Origin: Rhodocollybia butyracea | Lineage: Eukaryota; Basidiomycota; Agaricomycetes; Agaricales; Omphalotaceae | Assembly (NCBI GenBank): GCA_015501585.1 | Contig: JADNRY010000012.1 | Location: forward strand, 641,047 to 705,046 | DNA length: 64,000 nt | Reading direction: 5' to 3' | Part shown: positions 54,352 through 64,000 of the stretch, piece after piece | Layout of the letters: every line of letters starts with the position of its first letter | How positions within the stretch are numbered: the stretch's first letter is position 1 | Notes under the pieces: generated by a model | The model's input: the letters and a program-made list of their open reading frames with translations, nothing else | Told to the model about the DNA's origin: nothing | Database searches by the model: none | Position numbers and translations under genes: made by a program

Positions 54352-55556
54352 ACGAGTTTCCTCTATACATCATGACACGACAATTTCTGTTTTCTCTCTG
54401 TTCTTCGTGAACACTTTTTATTGTTCTGCTATCAGTTTTGCATATTATCCGTTAAATATTTCCCCAGCTGGATACCCCTCTCAACCTAACCTACTTCACG
54501 CTCCTTTAGTGGTCTCCTTCTTCGTATTCACCGCCACTTGTTTATGTGTCTCGTAAGTGGTGGTATTCCTCTGATAAAAATATGAGACTATATTTTTATA
54601 CAGTTTCCGTTTGACAACTCTGCCGTTGTTTTCTATCTTTATGTTCTTACGCCTTAGTTTTTCGGGCTTCTTCTTTGGTTCGTGGCTGATAACTATACTC
54701 ATGATGTACAATTACCGTTCTTCGTTGGAATCTTCTCTCTTAAGTGGTGCTGCACATCCCCGTCGCATCGACAGCTTTCGTTCCATGTGTTGGAGTGGCC
54801 GTTTCGCATCTGGATGAACCCCATATCCCCCTACAGCGTTTGCAGTACGTATAGACGCGATGCTAGTTGCATAAAAACGATGATCGTCGCTCAAGTAAGG
54901 CTTTTCAATTTCTCGACAGCCTCTGAGATCTGGCAGCTTTCGCTTTTGTTCGATTGCGTTAAGTTATCATATTGTCAAGTTAAGTTAATACGCAACGAGT
55001 GCCTCGAATTCTTTCAATTCTCCTGCTGCGTCCACAAACTGTACTGTTTTTGACTCTGTATCACTCATTTACGAAAACTTCCATCTATATTAACTGGTGG
55101 AAGGTGAGTAATTTGTTTCACTTGCTACCCCGAGAGATTTGAGCTTGTGGGGCCACCGACCTGCTAAACTCGTGTAGACAAATCTCTGCACAAGAACATG
55201 AAGAGGGCTTGCTTTTATGAGGACCGACTCTTTCAAAATTCGAAAGGGAGTATACATAGATTACCAGCTGTTTATTGTATCATTGCTATATAGTTCAGCT
55301 GCAGTAGGGTAGTGTCAATGAAGGTAATTGCAGAATCTACAAGTGCTAGTCCAATAGTCCAATAGTTACAAGTCCGAAAGAGTCCAATGTAGGTGAGTTA
55401 TATATACAAGTTCCAAGTCCAATAGTTGTAGGTATCGTCCTGAATTTCAACGAAAAGAGTATCACTGTCTAGACGATGTTCATCACACTGCTACTTTCTA
55501 GCTCTCGCTTTTGATGCGAGCGGTTTAGCCTGCTGAAAGGGGAGGTGGATAATTTT
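54352..55556. other. Intergenic, no supported gene
   Basis: About 1.2 kb between convergent genes. A repeated short phrase (AAGTCCAATAGT-like) occurs several times around 55345-55430. Open frames are short with no family signal. Confidence 0.4.
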
Positions 55557-56785
55557 TTATATGGGGAAGGCTTGATCCTCCCCGTATCCCCTTTGCGTGA
55601 AAACTCCATTCCAAGGCCGACGATGACGATGATTGAGGTGGGAACAATCCCCTATCAGGAATACAAGCGTTAGCTGACGACAACAACAAGTTTGTGTAAC
55701 GAGACGGAACGAGATCGCTCTTTTACATACCATGATCTGAGCGAGTGCACTCTGCACGATCAGCTACAGATATATGTAAGCGAGATGCTAAGCAAAAAGC
55801 AATACCCCGTACTGCAGCTCCTTCACTGGGGTCCTGGCCGATGCAAAGAACAAGGAAAAGACCAAGGGTTAAGGAGTATAAGCCGCCTGATTCGATTCTA
55901 CGGTAACGTTTGATTAAGGATAAAACTCCTAGGTCATGTAAGTCTACTTGCATTATGGCAAAAGACCGGCGATACCGGCGGAGCAGCTCCGGCTCTTCAA
56001 TGAACAAAATATGCCACTCTTGATTTCGGCTCAGCCAGTACAAACGCCCAGCTGTAGTTATCATGATCAGATGAAGGTATGAGCTGTCAGAGAGGGGCGT
56101 GCTTACCAGCCAAAGAAGTCACAGTCAGATTAGTGACAAGAGACATAGCGAAGAAAGCTGGCCGAAGTTGCATGGCCTCTTTGCACGGAAAGCCGTCTAC
56201 CCCGACCACTACACGCAAACTGATTGAGACAAAAATTGGTCGAAAGTATGTACGACCCACTAGTAGTAACCAGAACCATTAACGCTGGTAAAGCCAGATA
56301 ATACTCTGCATGCGAGCTCCCAAAAAGCGAATAACAGCGGTAAACCACTAGGGCATCCGCAAAAAAAGCTACAGAAATTGAGAAAATAACTATAAGTTGG
56401 GACCGAATGGCTTACTTGTTCATGAGATAGGAAAAAGATCTCGCGTTTAGCCCAAAGAATTGATTGTGTTTTTCTATCTGGTTTGTGAATGAACATTCTG
56501 TGCTTGCTTCATGGATTTCTACACGAAGACGAGACAAACTGTCGCGAAAATCTAGCACGCAATGTGTTGTGGAGAACGAAATTATGGCTACTGCGGTCGT
56601 CAATAATATAACATATCCCTCTTTCTTATGGCGCAAAAGGACCAGGACACAGAAGGCGAAAAGAACGAGATGAAGACCTGTATCGTTAACCACGGTTTAG
56701 TAGTGGTTAATCACACAAGTTGCACGGGACACGCACCGAAAAAGAAAGTTTCGACCTTTGAAATCTCTGTCAGTTTCCGCTGGAT
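55557..56785 (-). CDS. Second multi-pass membrane protein of the seven-helix mushroom family
   Basis: Minus-strand exons read KVETFFFGLHLVLFAFCVLVLL, YVILLTTAVAIISFSTTH, FFADALVVYRCYSLFGSS, YYLALPALMVLVTTSGSYIL, SLVTNLTVTSLAG, AGRLYWLSRNQEW with LLRRYRRSF, ESGGLYSLTLGLFLVL, and a last exon ending at TGA/TAA near 55557. The VVYRCY and LYWLSR signatures and helix spacing are those of the Agaricomycete seven-helix family to which the 16.3-kb gene also distantly belongs. The start codon was not located; the first exon lies near 56785. Exon junctions are only partly resolved, so this is a family-level call. Confidence 0.5.
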
Positions 56786-57083
56786 ATCACGATGAGTATA
56801 ACATTCTCACCCAGAGCGAAACAAGGAGGGCCTAAGACCAATCGTATGAGAAATCCGGAAGCTCGTTCACAAAGTCTGGACAAACCTTGGGGTCCACAGG
56901 AAGCATTCTAGACTTTTGGGAGGAGAAGATCTCCCCAGGATACGTTGCGAATCGTGCATGGTTAGCTACCTTTATTAAGGAGGACAGCCTTGCAGCTGGT
57001 TACTTTGGCAGCCGTGGATCGCAGTATAACTGGACGAGCGCTTATCTGTGACACCTTATCTATCTTCTTCTCCAACAATCACC

Positions 57084-57915
57084 ATGGCCGACCAATTGGT
57101 GAGTGTGACACTTTTTTGACCTGTCTGTAATCCTTACTGATATAAACTGCCAGTCTGAAGGTACCTGTTCTACTGTATACAAACCCCATCTCTTATCCCT
57201 TTGACATCTACAGAGCAAATATCTGGTGTGTACCTCATAATTTACTATCAATAAACAAAGATCTGACATTCCACAGAATTCAAGGAAGCCTTCTCCTTGT
57301 TCGACAAAGGTTTGCTCCATGTCTTTGCGAACCAGGCTCTTGTTACATGTTATATTTAGATGGCGATGGCACGATCACAACGAAAGAGCTCGGAACAGTC
57401 ATGCGATCTCTCGGTCAAAACCCCACTGAAGCAGAGCTCCAAGACATGATTAACGAGGTCGACGCTGATGGAAATTCGGAAATTGACTTTCCTGAATTTC
57501 TGACGATGATGGCGCGGAAGATGCGCGACACCGACAGCGAAGAGGAGATTAAGGAGGCGTTCAAGGTGTTCGACAAGGATGGAAACGGTTACATTAGTGC
57601 TGCAGAGTTGAGACATGTTATGACTAACCTTGGTATGCTGATTCCCCAAGTGAAACATCTCTGTACCTTATTTCCGTTTCCTTGTGCAGGCGAAAAGTTG
57701 TCAGACAGTGAAGTCGACGAAATGATTCGTGAGGCTGATGTTGATGGTGATGGTCAAATCAACTACGACGGTACGCGAAGTAGTTCATCGAATCGCGTCG
57801 TTCGTTCTGACTATTTTCCCTTCGACCCTCCAGAATTCGTGAAGGTAACATTATCCTATGCTACTTCAATTCAGTGATGCTAAATATACTATTTCAGATG
57901 ATGCTTGCTAAATAA
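57084..57915 (+). CDS. CMD1: Calmodulin
   Basis: Exons join to a complete 149-residue calmodulin. ATG at 57084, micro-exons TCTGAAG (57154-57160, 7 nt) and 12 nt at 57214-57225, then the EF-hand exons, ending TAA at 57913-57915. The four Ca2+ loops are [36 protein letters not shown] and [12 protein letters not shown], all with proper chelating positions. It is the cell's main calcium sensor, activating calcineurin, CaM kinases and others. Six or more short introns include one in the central linker side. Intact and nearly identical to other fungal calmodulins; the more diverged sister lies at 59823. Confidence 0.95.
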
Positions 57916-58258
57916 AGTTGGGATAACATGAAATCGACACAATAATCCGGAAACCGAACATTCGTCCTCTTTAGCGTACTGTGTAGGTAAATATACTATC
58001 ATACTTCGACATCTTTGCATGTTGGTCTAGCATGACCTAAACGATAAGACGGATCTTCACGGGGCCACAGTGAAGTTTTTACGCCTTGCTCGATTCATCG
58101 ATGGAAAACACAGGAGAAAAATTCGAATGCTCTAGCGTGGCAAAAAAGGGAGCTTTGACCTTTTCCATTTCGTCTTGTCAAATGACTTACTCCGGATGGG
58201 CTGCTTGATAATTCAAACCATACTCCCACGTTTGGCTCTCTCTTCTCACTTCTTCGTC
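57916..58258. other. Intergenic spacer
   Basis: About 340 bp between the calmodulin stop and the aldolase ATG; nothing recognised. Confidence 0.4.
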
Positions 58259-59515
58259 ATGTCTACTGAAGGGCTAGAAGGAAACCGCACCCTCAATATA
58301 CTCCACAAGGCGGAACAAGGGGGATATGGTATTTTGGCCCAGGTTTGGTACGATGTTTGGTCTTTAACTTGAGCTGGTGCTGATAAGCCGCCTTCTCCAG
58401 CTATGACGCGCAATCTGTGATCGCTCTGGTCCGTTCCGCAGAACGCATGAAAAGCCCAGCTATGATCATGCTTTTCCCGATAACTTTGGCTTATGGCAAA
58501 GGACCTTTCCTTCAATTCTGTTTAAATGCGCAAGTTTGTATCTACTTTCAATAGAGTTCTGACTTACATTGCCGATTTAGAGCACACCAAGCATCTGTTC
58601 CTATCGCGGTCCACCTAGGCAAGTAAACAGCGTCGTTTAGCTACAAATGCACATGCCTATAGCATCTACAGATCACGCAACCGATCCTGAACACCTTGAA
58701 CTTGCGCTCGGTTTAGCGAAACAAGGGATCGCTTTCGATAGTATCATGGTCGATGCGAGCCATGCTGAGGTAGACTATACGACTTATCTGTCAGAAATCA
58801 CTGATTCGCTGCTTCAATTAGACCGATGAAGAAAACATTTCACTTGCCAAACCATACGTCGACCGCGCTCGTTCGTACGGGATCGCCGTCGAAGTTGAAC
58901 TAGGCCGGCTTGAAGGTGGCGAGGCCGGTTTGCGCATGATTTCAGATGCAAAATTGACCAACTCGGCCAATGCTGATATGTTTATGAAAGGGGGAGTAGT
59001 AGCAGCGATAAGAGTGTTCAGCCTGTCTCTGATACCGCTACTTACAGGACTGGTGCAGTCATTCTAGCACCAAGTATTGGGAACCTCCATGGCTCGTATC
59101 TGAAGCCGCCTAATTTTCGGCAGGATATGTGCGTGTCCTTTCTTGACCTTTTTGTCCCCCTTAATCGCATTACTGCTTCAAAGAATCAAGGACCTGCGCA
59201 AAACATTCAAGGCCGAGGATTAAACATATGTCTTCATGGCACAGATACTCTCCCGGATGAGCTTTTCCGTGAATGCATTGCTAACGGAATCAGCAAGGTA
59301 TATTTGACAGTATCAGAGTGTACACAAGTTGACGAGGAATCTTACAGATCAACATCAACTCGTGGGCCAGGGATCCTTATCTGAAGGTTCTGGTAGATGC
59401 TTTGCAGACTCAGCCATTCCCAGACGCAATCGAGGAGGGGACAGAGGCGTTTTCGGAAGTATGTGATAGATTCATGACGCTGTTTGGATCAGCGGGGAAA
59501 GCTGCCATTACATGA
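58259..59515 (+). CDS. Class II ketose-bisphosphate aldolase-like protein (fungal KbaY/GatY type)
   Basis: ATG at 58259 (MSTEGLEGNRTLNILHKAEQ) to TGA at 59513-59515. The spliced protein contains AQVCYDAQSVIALVRSAER, VPIAVHLDHATDPEHLELAL (first zinc His), FDSIMVDASHAE, VEVELGRLEGGEAGL, GAVILAPSIGNLHGSY (zinc His), ICLHGTDTLPDELFRECIANGISK (zinc His) and INSWARDPYLK. It should split a ketose bisphosphate into two trioses with zinc; such fungal homologues are often uncharacterised and may be regulatory or promiscuous. Two introns appear to start GC rather than GT (after 58529 and 58617). The junction after MFMKGGGV near 58990 is one base out of phase beside a five-G run. Confidence 0.75.
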
Positions 59516-59822
59516 GTCAAGTACTGTCAGGTCATAACCAGTGTAGTTGAATGTATGCATCGAGCGAAACCTGTTGAGCTGAGATCTTAAAGCAGTGAGC
59601 CTACATAGGCGGTGTCACCGCTTTGTGCTTCTCTACTATTTAAAACTTTCATTTGGCGACCAGGATGCTCCTCAAGGCCTCAATCCTAGTGCATACCCCT
59701 CCACTCGACCAAAATCGTGACGCCAGCTAGTGACCATCAAAGAGTTATCAATTTGTTCAATTGAACTGTTCACCTTTTAACCCTACACCCTACAGTTGTT
59801 ATCCTGATTAATCTCTGAAACA
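59516..59822. other. Intergenic spacer
   Basis: About 300 bp before the second calmodulin; no feature recognised. Confidence 0.4.
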
Positions 59823-60720
59823 ATGGCCAGTGACCAGTTGGTATGGCTCTAGATGTTCTCAAGATGTTGTATAATTCTCAATTTCGCTGTTTTACAGACT
59901 GAAGGTTCGCTCAATGTTACTATCTAACGACCAATGGCAGTTCACTGATTTGTGCTCTTCAAGAACAAATAAACGGTACGATTATTACTGAACACCTCTA
60001 CATCGGAAGCTAAGATTCGTGGTCACTCTCTTCAGAATTCAAGGAAGCTTTTTCGCTGTTCGACAAGGGTGTGTCGAGTTTTGGAGCCTGTTGAAAAGTT
60101 CGCTTATCGATCCCAGACGGCGATGGCACAATAACGACTCTGGAGCTCGGAACCGTCATGCGATCCTTAGGTCAAAACCCTACAGATGCCGAGTTGCAGG
60201 ATATGATCAACGAAGTCGATAAAGATGGCAACGGCGAAATCGACTTTCCTGAATTTCTTTCGATGATGGCCAAAAAAATTCCGGACACAGACAGCGAAGA
60301 AGAGATCAGACAAGTCGAGTTAATCATCCTTACTACAGCATTCACTTCTTAATGCTATCGAACTAGGCCTTCCAAGTGTTTGATAAAGATGGAAACGGCT
60401 ACATTTCTGCGACGGAGCTAAAGGCCGTTATGGAGAGCTTAGGTATGTGCCGGTCAATGTTGACTATATCTGACTCTGACTTGGATGCCTTCTTGCAGGG
60501 GAGAAATTAAGTGATAAAGAAGTCGATGCTATGATCAAGGAAGCCGATTTGGATGGCGATGGAGGAATCAACTACCAGGGTATGAGCTTCAGCTTTATCC
60601 AGAAACGCTCAACTGATGTCATTTCTCTGTTCGCTACAGAATTTGTCAATGTAAGTGGTAACTTCTCACCTTCTTGGCCACTTTAACCACTTGCTCCCCT
60701 AGATGATGCTCAGCAAGTGA
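59823..60720 (+). CDS. Second, diverged calmodulin
   Basis: ATG at 59823 (MASDQL), micro-exons ACTGAAG (59898-59904, 7 nt) and 12 nt at 59964-59975, then the EF-hand exons to TGA at 60718-60720; about 150 residues. The Ca2+ loops are [36 protein letters not shown] and [12 protein letters not shown], all competent. Differences from the sister gene cluster in helices ([34 protein letters not shown]). Intron positions, including both micro-exons, are the same as in the first calmodulin, so the pair arose by DNA duplication. It may have a specialised partner or expression stage. Intact. Confidence 0.92.
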
Positions 60721-61540
60721 GCCCTGTATGTGATATAACGGTTATCCCATTAAATCTGTACCAAAATCTATCCCCTCGGATCGCAATAATTATGATATTA
60801 TGATTTCTATGCAAGAGCTGACCGCGCTGCAAATGGGATGTTGAGGACTGTATTGAGTTCTGAGGAAAGAGGTCTTGGCTGTCGTCGTGTCCTTCTATCC
60901 CGCGACCAGATCCAGTAGTGGACAAGGTAGTGGAGAGCCGAATGTGGCCAAATGTGAGCTGAGAGGGTCCATAAAGACTTACCAAGCCCCAAGTACTCCA
61001 AAAATACCAATCGAGGTAGGTGTCTGAATACGTGTAGATTGGAACAAATTAATGCGGGGTGATTTCTTTCGAGAGCAGCGCATAAATCGACAGCTGGAAA
61101 ATTGAGCGCTTAATTAAGTAATCGTACACGTCACGCTTTTAACGAGCACAACAGCGCGACAAGCAGGAGGAGTTCTATAAACTCTCTCGATTAAGCAGAA
61201 AGTGCATTATAGTAATAGGGAGTATTTATCTGCAGGCTCAAGCGCTCACCCCTCAGGCCTCTGGCCTCAATATCTGGGAAACTCCAGCGGCCTGCCCACA
61301 ACGTCGACATCATGATGCCAAATTATAACCAGCCTGGTGAATCCGAATAAATCTGAAGCCCATAAACTAAACTTGTGATGGTGACTCGATATTGGCTCGA
61401 TAGGTGCATTCTGGTAAATTTCATTCTCGCCCAATTTCGCTACGTTCTGACGACGTCGACTGATTTTTAGGCCCATCGGCTTGATTCATCCACTCCACTG
61501 ATCGGCGCTTCCGGCTGTACCAATATTCTATCGTCTGGTT
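60721..61540. other. Intergenic, no supported gene
   Basis: About 800 bp; no recognisable coding region. Open frames on the minus strand are short and unsupported. Confidence 0.4.
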
Positions 61541-61559
61541 CGGTGAAGAAGCGCAAAAT

Positions 61560-62330
61560 CGACCTTATTCTTGGAGATTATGGCAGCGCATTTCAAGAGG
61601 TGAGCTATCTCCTGCTATCTCCTTTGTTTCTGGGAACTACGAACTTGGTTTCTCCTGGAAGAAAACTTCTGACTCAAGTTGGCTGTCCAGTTCAACGATT
61701 GTCCTATGACATTCCGTGTGCGACGGCTCCATTTCATTACAGAGACTCGGGAATTCCGATAGCGATGCTTGTCCTTGATTCTATTCCTATTCGGTATAGC
61801 TGGCGTTTGTGAACAATTTCTTTGTTTTTGAGAGATGAAGTTCATCCTGGAAGAAACTTCTGGTTCAGTCTGGTTGTCTAAGTCAATGATCGTCCTGGAC
61901 TACTGACATTCCGTGTGCGACGGTTCCATTTTCATAACAGAGACTCGGGAATTCAGATAGTCCGATGCTTGTCCTTGATTCTATTCCCATTCCGTATAGC
62001 TGGCATTTGTGAACCATTTCTTTGTTGTTGAGGGATGAAGTTCATCCTGGAAGAAACTTCTGGTTCAGTCTGGTTGTTCAAGTCAATGATCGTCCTGGAC
62101 TACTGACATTCCGTGTGCGACGGCTCCATCTTTATAACAGAGACTCGGAGATTCCGACCGACTCCTGTCCTGAATCCACTCTCATTCCACGCGCGCAGCT
62201 GCCAGTGTTTGATGGACAAGCTTTTGCCATCCTCGAGACGTATACACAGTGTTTTTCAGAGCGAACGCTGAATGACAGTACGGGCTATCGGCGACTCAAG
62301 GATCCGGAGATCTACAGCGGTTCTTAGTGT
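61560..62330 (+). repeat. Three tandem copies of a roughly 190-200 bp unit
   Basis: Landmarks recur at 61654, 61845 and 62045 (CCTGGAAGAAA...), and ATTCCGTGTGCGACGG with CAGAGACTCGGGAATTC-type sequence recurs after each. The units differ by substitutions and small indels, the last ending in unique sequence that is open to 62327 (PVFDGQAFAILETYTQCF). It could be an expanding exon-intron unit of a hypothetical gene or simply a minisatellite. Confidence 0.75.
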
Positions 62331-62428
62331 GCTGGGTCTTAGTGTTATGGCGTATAAAAGAGACTTGATTTGACCAGGGTCTCCCAGTCTCTAAGCGATA
62401 CTACTCTCCAATTGCAAAAAAACTCGCA

Positions 62429-63095
62429 ATGCTATCTCAAGCCAACCACCACAGCAAGGTAGTAATATCCTTTTGGCTCCCATACTATTCTGATGACTCC
62501 CGCTATAGTTAGGCTTCGTAGCCGCGGTATCTCTCGTATTGGCTGCCACACCCGCCTTTGGCCAGACGTTCAACTGTTTCGACACGGGAGTCGAGCTTGG
62601 GAACTGTAGCCAGTTCATCGTCCCATTCTGCCAATCTGTGAGCTCTACGAGTACTGTAGGTCGACCAGACGCCAAGCTAAAGATTGATACTTACATATTT
62701 ATGTAGATTGCAGAGCAGAACACTCTATCAGGTTGTTTCAACGTTCCTGGAAAAGGATTTAAATGTACGTGATTCGGGTGTTTAGCAAAACGCTTACTTC
62801 CCTCCTCCTCTCCGCTACATATCATTTACCTTTCATTCATTGGCGTGTAATAGGTGACTTTACCATCTGGAACGAGTTTGGCACTGGTGCAATACCAGGT
62901 ACGGGAAACGGCTGCGTCATTGTACTGGACCTGATTTCCGAAAATTGCGACTTGGTGGGTTATTATTCAATCGAGAGCCCTGACCCGGTCATTGAATTTG
63001 CTCGTTTATTTTAACAGGGCGGTCAAGGTACTTTCTCGGGGGGAGGAGCATTCCAGTTAACTCCAAATGAAGGAAGTTGCAACTTCAATGGCTAA
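62429..63095 (+). CDS. Small secreted protein resembling mushroom glycan-binding protein Y3
   Basis: Five exons (62429-62458, 62509-62655, 62707-62764, 62854-62954, 63018-63095) total 414 nt, 137 residues. The signal peptide LGFVAAVSLVLAATPAFGQ is followed by the mature chain TFNCFDTG, GNCSQFIVPFC, LSGCFNVPGKGFKCDFTIWN, NGCVIVLDLISENC and GGQGTFSGGGAFQLTPNEGSC. Cys spacing and the CDFTIWN and TPNEGSC blocks resemble the Y3 lectin-like family described from Coprinus comatus, which binds glycans. It may act in defence or cell-surface recognition. Family assignment is from memory of the motif pattern; the exon model is firm. Confidence 0.7.
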
Positions 63096-64000
63096 TCTTA
63101 GTGTTGAAGCTCTCAAGTGTGACCAAAATGGGAACTGTACTACTAAATCTTGTGTTATCCTGTTTCGCTACAAGTCGCTCTGATCTACGGAAATATACAA
63201 TCATTGGTTTCAGGAAAACTCTTAGGCTTAGTCCTGCAACTTTTTCAGGGCGAAAATTTCGGGCATCAAAATATCTTTGGCCGGCGCTACAAGGCGCTAC
63301 GGTCGTATGATGGCGCAATAGAATGACCTTGTTGTCACCTTTTGTCACGTCGTGTAGGATCATGCAATTACTATGAATTAGGGAGGTGCAAAGGTATAAT
63401 AAAGAGCACAGAACAGGAGAAAATGAAAGAAAATACTCTTCTATATCATGTGTATTCTTTGGCTACATTTTATCCTTAGTATGACCTCGTATCTTTCTTC
63501 TTGTGCACACAGACCTGACTACACAGTTCTATGCCCTGAGGAGTACAGATAGCAGTGAAAACTGGGCCATGGCATTCCTGATTCCATTTGTACACAGCTT
63601 AGAGTTCAAAACATGCCAAAAAATCATAAAAACAACTTAAATAAGTACCAGATTGCAAGAAATAAGAGATATAACGACGAGTAACGATGTTAGTCACAAT
63701 ATTGTCATCTGTTACTGTAGTATCATGTGTTCCGTCCCGAGCGCTCCGCTCATCCGAAATATTTTGACGTCTGAATTTTTCACCCTGAAAAAGTTGCAGG
63801 ACTAACCCTTAAGAAAAATTTGTGATTCTTGTTTTTTTTTTTGAGTACATGCCGGGATTTGGCAATTTGTGTAGACGAGGACTACACAACTTGCTGTCCA
63901 TGATCCAGCAAGAGCCTCAAAGGCCATGGTGCGGTTACGCCTATTCAGGGACATGGTTTTGCCCTACCACTCTCCCTCTTTTTGTTGGAGTCTAATGTGT
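63096..64000. other. Right-edge region, no supported gene
   Basis: About 900 bp. Nothing coding is recognised on either strand; a run of T near 63830-63842 is the only notable feature. Confidence 0.4.

Noticed and set aside
61543..61812. 89-codon frame across the first tandem repeat as a gene
   Set aside because: The frame is not kept in the second and third repeat units, so coding is unproven.
1..64000. CRISPR arrays or bacterial-type operons
   Set aside because: No regularly spaced short direct repeats with unique spacers; gene structure is wholly eukaryotic with spliceosomal introns.

Overview
This is a stretch of nuclear DNA from a filamentous fungus, most likely an Agaricomycete (mushroom-forming basidiomycete). 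The evidence is many short GT-AG introns (mostly 44-90 nt, up to 11 exons per gene), a small secreted protein resembling the mushroom glycan-binding protein Y3, a tyrosine-recombinase retrotransposon, two seven-helix membrane proteins of a type typical of mushroom genomes, and split-off micro-exons in calmodulin. Exon structures below were joined by hand from splice signals, reading frame and protein-family knowledge. Where joined exons sum to whole codons I say so.

Layout. 0-6.5 kb: the 3' end of a class I glutamine amidotransferase-like gene, a GAL80-like oxidoreductase, and a long low-complexity membrane-anchored protein. 6.9-11.3 kb: a decayed Ngaro/DIRS-like retrotransposon (gag-like, RT-RNase H, tyrosine recombinase). 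11.8-15.8 kb: a MetE-like methyltransferase, a GNAT acetyltransferase, an intron-containing tRNA-Pro and a PLP aminotransferase. 16.3-21.1 kb: a seven-helix protein, a broken APH-like gene and a MARVEL-like membrane protein. 21.5-26.4 kb: a lipid pair, a 4-coumarate/acyl-CoA ligase-like gene and a delta-9 acyl-CoA desaturase fused to cytochrome b5. 27.4-37.4 kb: a housekeeping block with an SMP-30/gluconolactonase-like enzyme, exosome subunit RRP43, mitochondrial aconitase, Mediator subunit 8 and a mitochondrial HMG-box DNA-packaging protein.

37.6-41.7 kb is a 4.1-kb DNA transposon not marked by any transposase: 194-bp near-perfect terminal inverted repeats flanked by an exact 8-bp target duplication. 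43-52.5 kb holds two secreted-protein genes and a roughly 3.6-kb tandem segmental duplication. One secreted protein is highly repetitive, with repeated Lys-Arg (Kex2-type) sites. The duplication copied its 3' end, a LINE-like fragment and a MYND zinc-finger gene; the second copy is decaying. 52.5-54.4 kb: divergent complex I subunit (NDUFA2 type) and RAX1-like RGS membrane protein. 55.5-63.1 kb: a second seven-helix protein, two calmodulin genes flanking a class II ketose-bisphosphate aldolase with two apparent GC-AG introns, a three-copy tandem repeat of about 190-200 bp, and the Y3-like secreted protein.

A cross-cutting oddity is that several conserved genes (aconitase, RRP43, aminotransferase, CoA ligase, probably the aldolase) carry one or two small frame breaks, often in homopolymers or short repeats, while neighbours with up to 11 exons are perfectly in frame. 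Sequencing error is the simplest reading for the essential genes; real decay is plausible for the others.
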